A stretch of 64,000 nucleotides of DNA from Hippasteria phrygiana (taxonomy: Eukaryota > Echinodermata > Asteroidea > Valvatida > Goniasteridae): assembly GCA_037893225.1 (NCBI GenBank), contig JAZGUH010000928.1:124001-188000 (forward strand). Direction: 5' to 3'. A model generated the notes under the pieces. That model had not been told where the DNA came from, did no database searches, and was given only the letters and a program-made list of their open reading frames with translations. Numbering within the stretch: the first letter of the stretch is position 1; every line of letters starts with the position of its first letter. Shown piece by piece: positions 9,459 to 19,068 of the stretch. The translations under genes were made by a program, and so were the position numbers.

Positions 9459-9962
9459 TCACGTTATAATTCTATAATATATTTCGTCGTTTCGTTTTAT
9501 CCTAATCAATTGTCCGTATTTTGCTCCTATTAATTTTATAGGTGGATCGGTAATTAATATTTTTGGTAATTTATCTTCGGTAATGTTATATTCTGATAGT
9601 ATTTTTTTTTTTTCATAGTCGGTACAAATCTCGTGCGGTACTAATAGATCGTGACTAAATATATCTATAGATAATTCATCTCTGGTAAAACATTGTATAT
9701 TAATATTTCCAATTTTATTTATTATATCTATGGTATTCTTTGCCCAAGGTGTAGGTTTTTCTTTAGTAACTAAAATAATATCGTTTAATCCTAGAGTTTT
9801 TATTTCTTTATAAATATCTCTGAGATTTACTCCTAGTTTTTGATTTTCTATATCTAGATATAGTAAATTTGAATCTAGTTTAGATAATAAAACGCATTTA
9901 TATTTCGAATGTATTTGTTTACCTAGATAATCATATCCCCTAATTTTACATAGTCTTTGCAT
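9459..9962 (-). CDS. RPB5-like DNA-directed RNA polymerase subunit
   Basis: 167 residues. The C-terminal part (about 104-167) matches the RPB5/RpoH assembly domain: HDLLVPHE, then the LPKI-x3-DPP segment (136-141), GAKYGQLIRIKR (146-157) and terminal YYRIIT. Residues about 58-100 resemble the end of the eukaryotic RPB5 N-terminal domain, including DIILVTKEKPTPWAK. Cellular RPB5 has about 210 residues and archaeal RpoH about 80, so this is a shortened eukaryotic/viral form. It would bind the largest RNA polymerase subunit and contact downstream DNA. No other polymerase subunit is encoded here, so it must work with a host or helper-virus enzyme, or act as a decoy. The AT-rich upstream run on the minus strand is a likely promoter. 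Confidence 0.9.
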   Translation of the reverse strand: MQRLCKIRGYDYLGKQIHSKYKCVLLSKLDSNLLYLDIENQKLGVNLRDIYKEIKTLGLNDIILVTKEKPTPWAKNTIDIINKIGNINIQCFTRDELSIDIFSHDLLVPHEICTDYEKKKILSEYNITEDKLPKILITDPPIKLIGAKYGQLIRIKRNDEIYYRIIT

Positions 9963-10021
9963 TTTATTTTTTTTTTAAGAAATAATAAACAATTCTTTTT
10001 TTAAAAACCTAGATAAACTTG

Positions 10022-10385
10022 AAGGTCATCTACAGTTCATCTATAGGTCATCTATAAGTCATCTATAGTTCATCTATAAGTTATCTATCAGTTATCTATC
10101 AGTCATCTATAGTTCATCTATAAGTTATCTATCAGTTATCTATCAGTCATCTATCAGTCATCTATCAGTTATCTATAAGTCATCTATAAGTTATCTATCA
10201 GTTATCTATCAGTTATCTATCAGTCATCTATCAGTCATCTATCAGTTATCTATAGTTCATCTATAAGTTATCTATCAGTCATCTATCAGTCATCTATCAG
10301 TCATCTATCAGTTATCTATAAGTCATCTATCAGTTATCTATAATTCATCTATAAGCCATCTATAGGTCATCTATAGGTCATCAAA
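10022..10385. repeat. 11-bp minisatellite, array 2 (largest)
   Basis: About 33 units of the AGTYATCTATM repeat, with TTATC/TCATC and CAGT/AAGT/TAGT variants intermixed. It lies between the divergently transcribed RPB5 and VLTF3 genes, so it may sit in or near both promoters. Confidence 0.9.
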
Positions 10386-10512
10386 GAATCTGCTATATCA
10401 CTCTTTTTTTTGTGCTATAATATAAAAGATTCAACGTTTAAAACGATTCTGGCGAAGACTTTATCGTTTAACGATATAAAAAAGTTGTTAATTGAAATAT
10501 CACGCTCTTTAA
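10386..10512 (+). promoter_or_regulatory. upstream region of the VLTF3-like gene
   Basis: About 130 AT-rich bases between the minisatellite and the ATG. Contains TATAATATAAAAG at 10418-10430, a plausible TATA-like element; no functional evidence. Confidence 0.3.
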
Positions 10513-11424
10513 ATGATGGAGATCGATGCTACCATAGATATCACTAATTTAAATTTAGCGATCTTAAACAGTTTATCAAATAGCCAACAATTTTGTTTTA
10601 TATGGCAAACTTGCGAAATTTTCGATCGATGGAAAAACAGCGGTTATAAAAAGTCTCTCAGTTATAAAAACGATTTGGACAAAAGGCAAAAAATAAAACG
10701 AGACTATTTACTGATTGCGTCGAAATATATAGATATAGACTTGGCGTTATTAAAGACTCAGCCCATCTACTGCGAATGTGGAAATACGAACTTTATAAGA
10801 GACGAGGATGGGACGTATTGTTCAGTATGCAAGACCGAACAGAATATTATAGATTTCTGCCCTAGTTTTAAAGACGTAGATAGAGCGAATTTATCCAATA
10901 AATATACGTATACTAGAAAAGGTCATTTTAAGGATGCCATTAAGAAATTCCAAGGAGATCAAAATGTAGATCAAACAAAAATATACAACGTCGTAAAAAT
11001 CATAAACAACGAAATAAAACATCACAAATTATCCGCAAATATCAAAGATAAAAATTGTATCACTAAAGATCAAGTTTATATGTTTTTGTCGGAAAACAAT
11101 TTAGGCAGTTTTTACGACGATATAAATTTAATTTATAATCTAATCACCGGAATAAAATGCCCGGATATTGACAAATATCTCGACGTTTTATTGGTAGATT
11201 TTGATAAATTAGAAGAAGCATTACGATATTGTAATAATAATAACGTTAGGATAAATTCGTTGAACGTAAACTATAAATTGTATAAATTATTGCAAAAAAA
11301 TTCTTACAAGTGTAAAAAGGATGATTTTTACATTTTAAAAACAAAAATCAAAGAAGAAGAACACGAAGAAGCTATGATGAAAGCTTTCGAGTACCTAGGT
11401 TGGAAATGGATTCCTACGAAATAG
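10513..11424 (+). CDS. VLTF3-like late transcription factor
   Basis: 303 residues. A zinc ribbon (C87-x-C89 ... C103-x2-C106) is followed by YTYTRKGHFKDAIKKFQG (131-148), the signature start of the poxvirus VLTF3/A2L family core. A long helical domain follows, with RINSLNVNYKLYKLLQ (about 246-261) and a C-terminal FEYLGWKWIPT. This order and the GW-x-WIP-type ending are characteristic of VLTF3 homologues in nucleocytoplasmic large DNA viruses, where the protein activates late genes. ATG ATG at 10513 gives two possible adjacent starts. The gene converges on the clamp gene and overlaps its 3' end by 11 bp. With no capsid genes here, its late targets are unclear. Confidence 0.92.
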   Translation: MMEIDATIDITNLNLAILNSLSNSQQFCFIWQTCEIFDRWKNSGYKKSLSYKNDLDKRQKIKRDYLLIASKYIDIDLALLKTQPIYCECGNTNFIRDEDGTYCSVCKTEQNIIDFCPSFKDVDRANLSNKYTYTRKGHFKDAIKKFQGDQNVDQTKIYNVVKIINNEIKHHKLSANIKDKNCITKDQVYMFLSENNLGSFYDDINLIYNLITGIKCPDIDKYLDVLLVDFDKLEEALRYCNNNNVRINSLNVNYKLYKLLQKNSYKCKKDDFYILKTKIKEEEHEEAMMKAFEYLGWKWIPTK

Positions 11425-12172
11425 ATAGTCTTTTTATATACAAAGTTACGACTCCTAAATTACCGGCTAATATAGCAATTTTAAGAGGGTCGTCTTCATC
11501 TTTTGGGGCGTACAGCCGAATCTGCTTTTCTAAATTACATATTTTTAATACGACGGCAAAGTTTTTACTATCGAACGCGCAATCGTATAACGGAAAGTCA
11601 TCTTTAACTCCTATATTTAAAGATGAACTGTACAACTGACCTTCTTTGCAATAGATCGATAAATAATTTTTATGTGCGCGCAAGTCTAACGATTTGCTCA
11701 TATTTATCATATTTTTAATTTTAGAAAAACAAACGCTTTCTATAACCTTAGCTTCAAAGTAGTGGTCTTTGCTAGGTATTTGAGTCTTTTCGCACTCGTC
11801 TATCAATCCTATGACGATTTTATAGACTTTAGAACTGATGTAATCATTATAGACCGTGATAATTAAGTTATCCGCTATCATTTTCAAATCTACAGATTCT
11901 TTACGTTTTATACTTTTTGTAATTTTTTGTAAATGCTTTAAATTTAGAAAGAAACACGTTGGTTTATTTTTTGTATAATCAAATTTGAAGAATTGATCTC
12001 TAGGAAATACTATATCTACGAAAACGTTTGTATTTTCGTCGTAGTATACGTGATATAAACCGGTATTATCGATTCTGAATTGAGTTTTTGGCATAAAAGA
12101 ACTCAGCATATCTATAACAGACTTTAGAATATAACCGTTCATTATGGTCACGTTAAATATTTCGCAGCTCAT
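11414..12172 (-). CDS. PCNA-like sliding clamp
   Basis: 252 residues, close to the usual 255-265 of PCNA. The two-domain clamp pattern is visible. The first half has the FRIDNTGLYHVYYDENTNVF region and FFLNLKHLQKITKSIKR, like the interdomain part of PCNA. The C terminus DPLKIAILAGNLGVVTLYI matches the typical PCNA ending in which a PL-x-I strand precedes LG-x-x-x-x-YI. As a trimeric ring it would tether the element's polymerase or recruit host proteins. Protein-primed polymerases are normally processive without a clamp, so its presence beside one is odd. The gene converges on the VLTF3-like gene with an 11-bp 3' overlap. Similarity is distant; identity is judged from pattern and length. Confidence 0.8.
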   Translation of the reverse strand: MSCEIFNVTIMNGYILKSVIDMLSSFMPKTQFRIDNTGLYHVYYDENTNVFVDIVFPRDQFFKFDYTKNKPTCFFLNLKHLQKITKSIKRKESVDLKMIADNLIITVYNDYISSKVYKIVIGLIDECEKTQIPSKDHYFEAKVIESVCFSKIKNMINMSKSLDLRAHKNYLSIYCKEGQLYSSSLNIGVKDDFPLYDCAFDSKNFAVVLKICNLEKQIRLYAPKDEDDPLKIAILAGNLGVVTLYIKRLSIS

Positions 12173-12335
12173 TTTACGTTTATACGTTTATTCGTTTATA
12201 CGTTTATACTTTTAAATTTTTGTAGGTTTAGTCGTATATCTATACAGCGTTCTAAAGGGCAACGGTCGAGTAAAAGTATTAGTTTAAAATCAACTAGATA
12301 TTCTATTATATTTGTATATTACTATTCTATTATAT
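12173..12335. promoter_or_regulatory. AT-rich region upstream of the clamp gene
   Basis: Contains tandem GTTTATACGTTTATTC-like repeats directly before the minus-strand ATG (12177-12212), with TATA-rich sequence beyond. Likely promoter by position. Confidence 0.3.
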
Positions 12336-12462
12336 TTTATCTATAGGTCATCTATCAGGTATCTAACAGTTATCTATGAATCATCTATAAATCATCTATA
12401 GATCATCTAACAGCTATCTATAGGTCATCTATCAGTTATCTATCAGGTATCTATCAGTCATA
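12336..12462. repeat. 11-bp minisatellite, array 3
   Basis: About eleven degenerate copies of the same AGTYATCTATM unit (variants GGTATCTATC, AATCATCTAT, AGATCATCTA) between the clamp promoter and the 3' end of the two-repeat zinc gene. More diverged than arrays 1 and 2. Confidence 0.85.
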
Positions 12463-12466
12463 TAAT

Positions 12467-12994
12467 TTAGAAAAACATACGCTCTTTACGACTTGGGTGT
12501 CGATATTCAAATATCGACTTTGAATAAATTTTACTACTACAGCGCTCAATTTTATTACACTTGGTACACTTACCGTTTTTAGAAAAAGTACCCCGGCCGC
12601 AGCAGTCGCAGGGATCTAATGCTCTACCGAGTTTTTTAAAACGATACGCGTGTAAAGAGCAATATATAGGGTCAGACTTAGCAGTTGGCTTATTACAGCG
12701 TTTTGAGCTACTACAAAGTAACCAAGTGCATCGACATTTTTCTGGGTTAAATTTAAAGTAGAGTTCTTTTATAACTCTTTTATACTTGGTTTTAGCCATA
12801 TTTTCGATGAGTTGTAGCCGCTGTTTTCCTTTCGTAGCATGATTCACACAAAGTTGCGTAGTTGATTTAGTTCCGCAGCCACAATTTAAACACGGTTTAG
12901 GCGCTAGATCTCGTCTGCCGAAATGATCGAGGCACCACGGTTCTCCATCCTTTTCGCACGTAGTTAGCTTTCCGATGTTTAACCACTTGCACAT
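12467..12994 (-). CDS. cysteine-rich protein with two zinc-binding repeats
   Basis: 175 residues. The first repeat (about 2-52) is identical to the N terminus of the death-domain fusion. The second (about 86-147) repeats its layout: CTWLLC, C-x3-H in IYCSLHAYRFKKLG, then CDCCGRGTFSKNGKCTKC, compared with WCLDHFGRRDL, CLNCGCGTKSTTQ and C-x2-H in repeat 1. The tail is basic and arginine-rich (EYRHPSRKERMFF). Having both repeats, this looks like the undamaged parent of the zinc portion of the fusion protein. I recognise no named family. DNA or RNA binding is a guess from the cysteine/basic composition. Confidence 0.65.
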   Translation of the reverse strand: MCKWLNIGKLTTCEKDGEPWCLDHFGRRDLAPKPCLNCGCGTKSTTQLCVNHATKGKQRLQLIENMAKTKYKRVIKELYFKFNPEKCRCTWLLCSSSKRCNKPTAKSDPIYCSLHAYRFKKLGRALDPCDCCGRGTFSKNGKCTKCNKIERCSSKIYSKSIFEYRHPSRKERMFF

Positions 12995-13406
12995 GATTTA
13001 TATATTTAATTATTTTATTATTTTTTTTCTCATTTTTTTTATTATTTCATTTTTTCGTAAAGGGGGGTTTCCCTTTTGAAATCTGGTGTATTCCTATACA
13101 ACGTTAGAAAGCGAGTATTCTAACGACGTATTTTTTAAACGTTTGTTCGGTACTCGCTCATTACGCTCGTATAGCGTAATGATCGTGCATCAGAGTATGA
13201 ATTCCATCGTCTAAGATATACCGTTTGTCGTCTCTAGGATTGAGTGATACCTTATTTTGAGTTAAAGAGTTCACGATATGTTTGTCGCTCCTCAACGTGT
13301 TCATATCGTGTCGATAAACTCTAGAGTTAAACAGGCAGTCTTTATAATCTTGATGAGTTATCGCGTTGGAAACAACGTACTTTTTGACTCCTTTTGATTT
13401 CTTAAT
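12835..13406 (-). repeat. third copy of the polymerase-end/zinc-start segment
   Basis: This 572-bp segment repeats 14047-14618 in the same orientation, 1212 bp away, and also matches the left arm inverted. It carries the first zinc repeat, the AT-rich gap with both hairpins, and the last part of the polymerase gene. Beyond 12835 the sequence continues into the second zinc repeat instead of the death-domain region. Confidence 0.88.
13161..13406 (-). pseudogene. fragment of the polymerase 3' end
   Basis: Only the C-terminal roughly 80 codons of the polymerase, including the stop, are present. At 13404-13406 the sequence switches into the truncated death-domain gene. No start or catalytic motif remains. 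Confidence 0.85.
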
Positions 13407-14206
13407 ATAGTATTTATATCGTCGTAATTCCTATGGTCCGAATAAAATTTATAACAGGCCATAAAAGCTTTTTCGGTCGTTTTTTTATAATCGGCATCTA
13501 TTTGTTCTACGCAATTATAGTTCATTCCGGCGTATGTACAAAATTGTCTCCAATCTATACCTAATTCGTCGGCTAGTTTCGTTAAAGTATCCATTATACC
13601 TAGTTTATCTTTACTTATCAAGTAAGTCGGCGTCAACGGACCCATATAGGCATAGCCGGCGTCGTCAGCTACGTTGATATTTCTAGATCTAGTTTCGAAG
13701 AATTTCAGCTTGTAAGTATATAGAGTTAGTCCGGAGCTGATCAAGATCTTCTTGAGATCTTGTTTATAGTCTCTATCGAAACATGCTTTAAGATACCATA
13801 AATACGTTACCATTCTAACTTTGGTATAATGATCATATCTAGTTCCCTCGATGTACTCTAAGAATTCTACATTTATTCCCATAAAGGTCGCGATCTTTTC
13901 CATATGATGTATAATCGCTGTTATATATATAACGTCTGGCATTTTTATATTCTCGTCGTACAATCTACACTTGTTCGCTACGTCCACAAAAATATCGTAA
14001 TACTTATCCTTTACTTTTAAATTAGTTGGGCTCGTTACGTTACTTAAAGCATGATTCACACAAAGTTGCGTAGTTGATTTAGTTCCGCAGCCACAATTTA
14101 AACACGGTTTAGGCGCTAGATCTCGTCTGCCGAAATGATCGAGGCACCACGGTTCTCCATCCTTTTCGCACGTAGTTAGCTTTCCGATGTTTAACCACTT
14201 GCACAT
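13358..14206 (-). pseudogene. right-arm zinc/death-domain gene, 3'-truncated
   Basis: The frame is identical to the left copy through residue 267 (NYDDINTI). It then runs into polymerase-derived sequence in another frame and stops after 15 foreign residues (282 in all). The break removes the last helix of the death domain, so that domain is unlikely to fold normally. The joint has a three-base ATT shared by both partners, as in microhomology-mediated or copy-choice recombination. Confidence 0.8.
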
Positions 14207-14372
14207 GATTTATATATTTAATTATTTTATTATTTTTTTTCTCATTTTTTTTATTATTTCATTTTTTCGTAAAGGGGGGTTTCCCTTTTGAAATCTGGTG
14301 TATTCCTATACAACGTTAGAAAGCGAGTATTCTAACGACGTATTTTTTAAACGTTTGTTCGGTACTCGCTCA

Positions 14373-17300
14373 TTACGCTCGTATAGCGTAATGATCGTGC
14401 ATCAGAGTATGAATTCCATCGTCTAAGATATACCGTTTGTCGTCTCTAGGATTGAGTGATACCTTATTTTGAGTTAAAGAGTTCACGATATGTTTGTCGC
14501 TCCTCAACGTGTTCATATCGTGTCGATAAACTCTAGAGTTAAACAGGCAGTCTTTATAATCTTGATGAGTTATCGCGTTGGAAACAACGTACTTTTTGAC
14601 TCCTTTTGATTTCTTAATGTTCTTCTTATCGTCCATGAAAATAGAGTACATTTTTGATCTGATGCAAACCACTTCTTTGATAGGTTTTCCGCCGCATTCG
14701 TCTTTGAATTTACCGATAACTTTCTTGTTTGAATCGTCGTATAAAAAGTGGTCTTTCTCGTAGTTGCTAAAATCGTACGAGTCTTTGTCTTTTTCCATGT
14801 CGAGATAAAGGTCTTCAGTTTCAATACGTAAGAGCAACGAGTCCGTATCGGTATAAATCAAATCGACTTTGTCTTCGTACTTTACTTTTAGTTTATCGTA
14901 ATAAAATTCGTACATTAAAAGCTTCGATAAGTCTAAAATACTCATACCGCAATAGACGGGTTTGTTTAAAACAACTCGGGTTTTATACATGTTTATCATT
15001 AATAGATTACAGCGTTCAAAAATTGTCCTACCGTTGTAATTGGGCTTAGCCACCAGACGACTAATTCTATCTTCTTCGTGGGCTCTACACAAGTGAGTAT
15101 CCATTCGCTTTCTAACGTCTTCCATAGTTTTGCCAAATACCGAGTTGTTCATCAATTTAAAAAAGTCTTTTTCAAAATCGGATTTAGCTTCTTTTCTGAG
15201 TTGGGTATTTTTATCGATGTACGATTTCATCCAAGGTTTTTGTGTAAACTTTAAAACCCTACGTACTTTCTTTAGTTCTAAACCGTGAGCGAGGTAATAT
15301 TTTAGATTTCTATAATGAAGTACGTAATTCTTTCTCGGTCCGCCCGTCGCTACCAACTTAGTTTCGTTCGACGGTTTCGCTCCCGTTTTTTCCATCGAGT
15401 CTAGCTGATAAGGACTCATCGATTCCAACGAGATAACTCGGTTTACGGGCGCTAAAGGATAACCGTTGTGTAAGTCGTGCAGTTTAGCTGGATAGTCTAA
15501 ATCCACTTCAAGAATATAGCCCCAAAGAGAGTCGTCGGCTAGAGACGATATATATTCGGCGGTAAACAAACCTAATTTCTTTTCGTCGATCCACCTAAAG
15601 TCTGAGATCGGTAATGGCTGACTCATGGCCCATCCGTAGAGGTTGTTGGCGTCTAGATACGAAATATACGAGTTGGGTTTGCTCGGATCGTAATCTTTCA
15701 AGTACTTATTGTTGGCCTCGGCGTAGCGAAGTGAGCCCACGCTAGATATTCCTCCTCTGGTTCCTTTCTCTACAAATAAATGCTGATCTATATTGGTCAA
15801 GAGTTCTAATTTGACTTTAGAGTGTTTTAATAAAGCGTCCCAACTTAGGCCGGGTGATGTAAAATAATGGCACGGATCCAACTTATAATTTGTTATACAG
15901 ATTTTTCTAAAATTCTCGAATACGCTGGATAGTAATAGCACATCGGTCAATACGTAGAGGTCGTGATATTCGCCCATGTTTTTGATGTCGAAGGTCCGCC
16001 ATACTTTTTTAGCGTGTTCATAGTCAGAGTCGCTTATGTGTTTATCCGTTAGACCGCTGTAAAAATGGTGTTTAGCTGGCAGACTACTCTCGTTAAATCG
16101 TTCAAAGCTGTCCATGTACTCGTAGGGATATACACCCTTTTTAATTAAAAGATCTCGTTTATCGAGGTCGATGGGTGGCGCTTCGTCGTCAACTGTAGAC
16201 TCTACCGAGTAACCGTCGTACAAAGGTGATAGGGGACTGTTAGACTCTGCCAAGTAGGTTACCAGTTTTCCGATTACGTTGTAATCGTTAACTTCGTCTT
16301 CGTCTTTCTCTAGATTACTCACGTCAACGTCCTCATACACGGGGCTGACAGACTCTGGGTTGGTCCTAGGTACAACGGCTTTATCGATATACTTAAACGC
16401 GTCTATCGGACACGCGGCTACCAATCGTTCCAACGACGTTGATAAGAAATTAAATGAATCTAAAAATCTGAGTTGACCTATCGAAAATGAAATATATTTT
16501 TCGGACGTTTTAGCTATACACTTTAGTTTTCCGTCGGTTTCCGAAATACTCTGCATAATCAAATGGGCGTCGTAATTTTCTAAGTTGTGAAAGATGACCG
16601 GTATTGTCGTTTTACCGGGTTTTATCTGTAATTTTAAGTTACAGCACATGTGTGCGGCTCCTCTATACTTACCGGTGATGTGACAATGGTCTCTTACTTT
16701 TCTAAACGCGCAAATCTTTTTGACGCATCTATAACAGAATTTTGTTGGAAAAGATCTCGTTTCGAGCTCTTCCCCCTTTAAAAACTCGTTTTCTATAGCG
16801 GATATATAGTCCGCTTTAATATATCCCCCCGTTGGTTCGTCCAACTCGATGTGTTTATCCGCGATTATTTCTAATAGTTCTTCGTTAGTTTTTTTACCGA
16901 GATGATCTAAATTTATATCTATCGGATGCGTACATTCGCAAGTGTTGGTTTTGTGTTGAAGGGGGTACTCGCAAATCCAGCAATTTTTAGCGTCGTTATG
17001 AGCTAACTCGTCTTCGGTCGTAAAAATCATGGGTTTCGTACTCGAGAATATTTCGTTGATTTTGTCTTTTTCGGCTAGTAAACGATTTAAGAAATGTGAT
17101 GTTGCGTTCGCTCCTCTGTACGTCTTGGGCTCGCCTAAGACTTGACCATCGGGTCCGATTATGATATAAGCGTAGCCGCAAGCTTCATGTTCGTGAGTCT
17201 TTTTAGTGCGCGGGGGTTGCGTGCTCGCGAGGGGTGTAGAGGGCACTAATATACTTTCAAAGTCGGCGTATATAGTAAAAGGCGCCGGTTGTTTATTTTT

Positions 17301-18631
17301 TAAGTTTTTGAATTTTAGAACGTTGTTGGTTGAGTCGGGTAATACGGCTAAAGCTGGGGTTTGGCTAACGCCCCTACAATCTATCTCGTGTCTGTCTAAA
17401 ATGTCTTGCCTACTAAAATGTTGTAGGCACCACATACAAAAATATTTGCGTCCGTTGTGTTTAGTTTCGTTGGACAGTAAACGGTCGAGGTTTTTTATCC
17501 AACAATAATGATTATTGTCTCCTTGAGAAAACAGCAGTAGATTGATGACCGGTTTTCGTTGAGTAGTTATTCTCAGCGGGAAAATTTTATTTTCGTAACC
17601 AAAAACGTTAATGGCGAGACCGTTCTGTTTTTCGATCTTGTCAATATCCGTGATGGGAGTTGGAAACGCTACGTTCTTAAAATCTAATCCATCATCTTCT
17701 TCGAAGATAGAATTCCTTTCGTAGTGAATATTATAGTTGGGGTTGTTTTTAATCGATTCTTTGACAGAGGGCTTAAATTTTGATAGGGCGGCTCTCAACG
17801 CCCATCTGATACATCGTTGATCTTTGTTTTTAACATTGACGACTGCCTTTTTAAGGGCTATGTGAGTAGTGGAATGTAGGAACTGCCTCTTATCGGCTGA
17901 TATCTAGAAACGTTGATGTAGAGCGTCTTTAAATCGTAAATGACCCAACCGCTTCCGTTTGTTTGAAATTTTTCTATTTTTTCGATTATGAACTCTATCT
18001 GTTCTCGTACTTGGTTTTCTATTTCGTCTTCGTTTAATGCGGTCGATTGAAACCCAAAAAACACGCTCGCGTCTTCGACAAAAGTATCGTTCGCAAGATT
18101 ATATTTTCTCAACGCCGCTTTTAATGCGAGTTGAAATTTGAAGCTTCTAAATTCGTTTAGTGTTTCTTTCAATGTTTCTACAATTTTTTGTTCGTTTTCG
18201 TTAAAAAATGCTAGAGGATCTACGAGAATTCTGTCGATATTCATCTCGTAATTACGTAAATAATTTCTGAATGGTCTCGGAGCTGTTTCGTTAAAAATCA
18301 AGGGGACGAGTTCTTCGTCGGGTTTTTTATAGTATCGTCGTATGGCGGATTCTAAATCTTTTTTAATGTGTCGACCCCTTCTTCCGGTAGGATCGCCCAG
18401 CGGAATATTCTTATCCGCGATTAAATGTTCTAACGATTCTTTAGACTTAGATCGTAAATTTTTATAAAGCGCTTCGTTCTTTTTTATGACCGATAGAAAG
18501 TCTCGTCTGATATATGCACCATCGCGTCCGGTTGGTGGGCCCAACGTAATGGCGTATTTGTCGATGTATTTTTTCAAGCTGCATTTTGGCCAACGTGTGT
18601 AGCCTATCGCTGGTATCATTCTGTTTTCCAT
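14373..18631 (-). pseudogene. protein-primed DNA polymerase, frameshifted copy
   Basis: Same gene as the left copy, but a GGGG is missing between 17866 and 17867 (plus-strand view). The frame is broken after about residue 255, leaving 14373-17798 as an open 3' part with all exonuclease and polymerase motifs and 17858-18631 as a short N-terminal part. A shortened product from an internal methionine is conceivable but would lack the N-terminal extension. Apart from this indel it is almost identical to the intact copy. Confidence 0.9.
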
Positions 18632-18799
18632 CTTTATAATAGATGTTTATTTTATTTAAAAAAAAAAAATATTTAATTTTTTTTGACCCTAAAATAGAGA
18701 GAGAGGTTTGAGGGTTTTGGGTTTTTTTTTTTTGCAAGAGAATTTTAAGGTGATTATGATACAGGTGGGGATGCGGGAAAAATAGTTTGATTTTATCGA

Positions 18800-19033
18800 T
18801 TTTTACAAAAATTTGCTGTGGGTATATACAGCGAAATTTGTTAAAAATCAGAAAAGTCTTAGAACGCTATGTTTTTCCAATTTTTTTTTAATTTTTATAA
18901 AAATTTGGTGTGGGTAGATACAGCGAAATTTGAGAGAAATCGAGAGAGAGAGAGAGAAATTTGAGGTTTTGAGATTTTAGGGTTTTTTTCTTCAAATTTT
19001 TACATAAATTTGGTGTGGGTATATACAGCAATT
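18800..19033. repeat. mirrored terminal iterons (right end)
   Basis: Inverted copies of the three left-end units, with the GA microsatellite between two of them (about 18939-18956). Confidence 0.55.
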
Positions 19034-19068
19034 TTGAAAGTGGGGTAGTACTCTCCCTTCTATACTAC

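Larger units (their letters stand above)
3597..19068. mobile_element. Polinton/Maverick-like virus-derived element with giant-virus-type transcription genes
   Basis: A 15.5-kb element bounded by inverted ends starting AGTAGTATAGAAGG and by a 6-bp TACTAG duplication. Its genes are intronless and separated by short AT-rich gaps. They encode protein-primed DNA polymerase B (two copies), a zinc-binding/death-domain protein, an RPB5-like subunit, a VLTF3-like factor, a PCNA-like clamp and a two-repeat zinc-binding protein. The polymerase type and termini are those of Polintons, adintoviruses and related elements. RPB5, VLTF3 and PCNA are typical of large nucleocytoplasmic DNA viruses. No integrase, FtsK/HerA ATPase, adenovirus-type protease or jelly-roll capsid frame is present. 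It may therefore be a deleted derivative, a satellite depending on another virus, or a lineage with a different gene set. Duplicated 5.67-kb ends show internal rearrangement before or after integration. Confidence 0.88.

Noticed and set aside
10022..10385. Possible CRISPR array
   Set aside because: Units are 11 bp with no unique spacers; a tandem minisatellite in a eukaryotic mobile element.
17858..18631. Separate small gene at the right end
   Set aside because: It is the N-terminal part of the frameshifted polymerase copy.
3597..19068. Two independent head-to-head element insertions
   Set aside because: There is only one pair of outer termini with a matching 6-bp duplication and no internal terminus near 9.3-13.4 kb; internal duplication explains it better.
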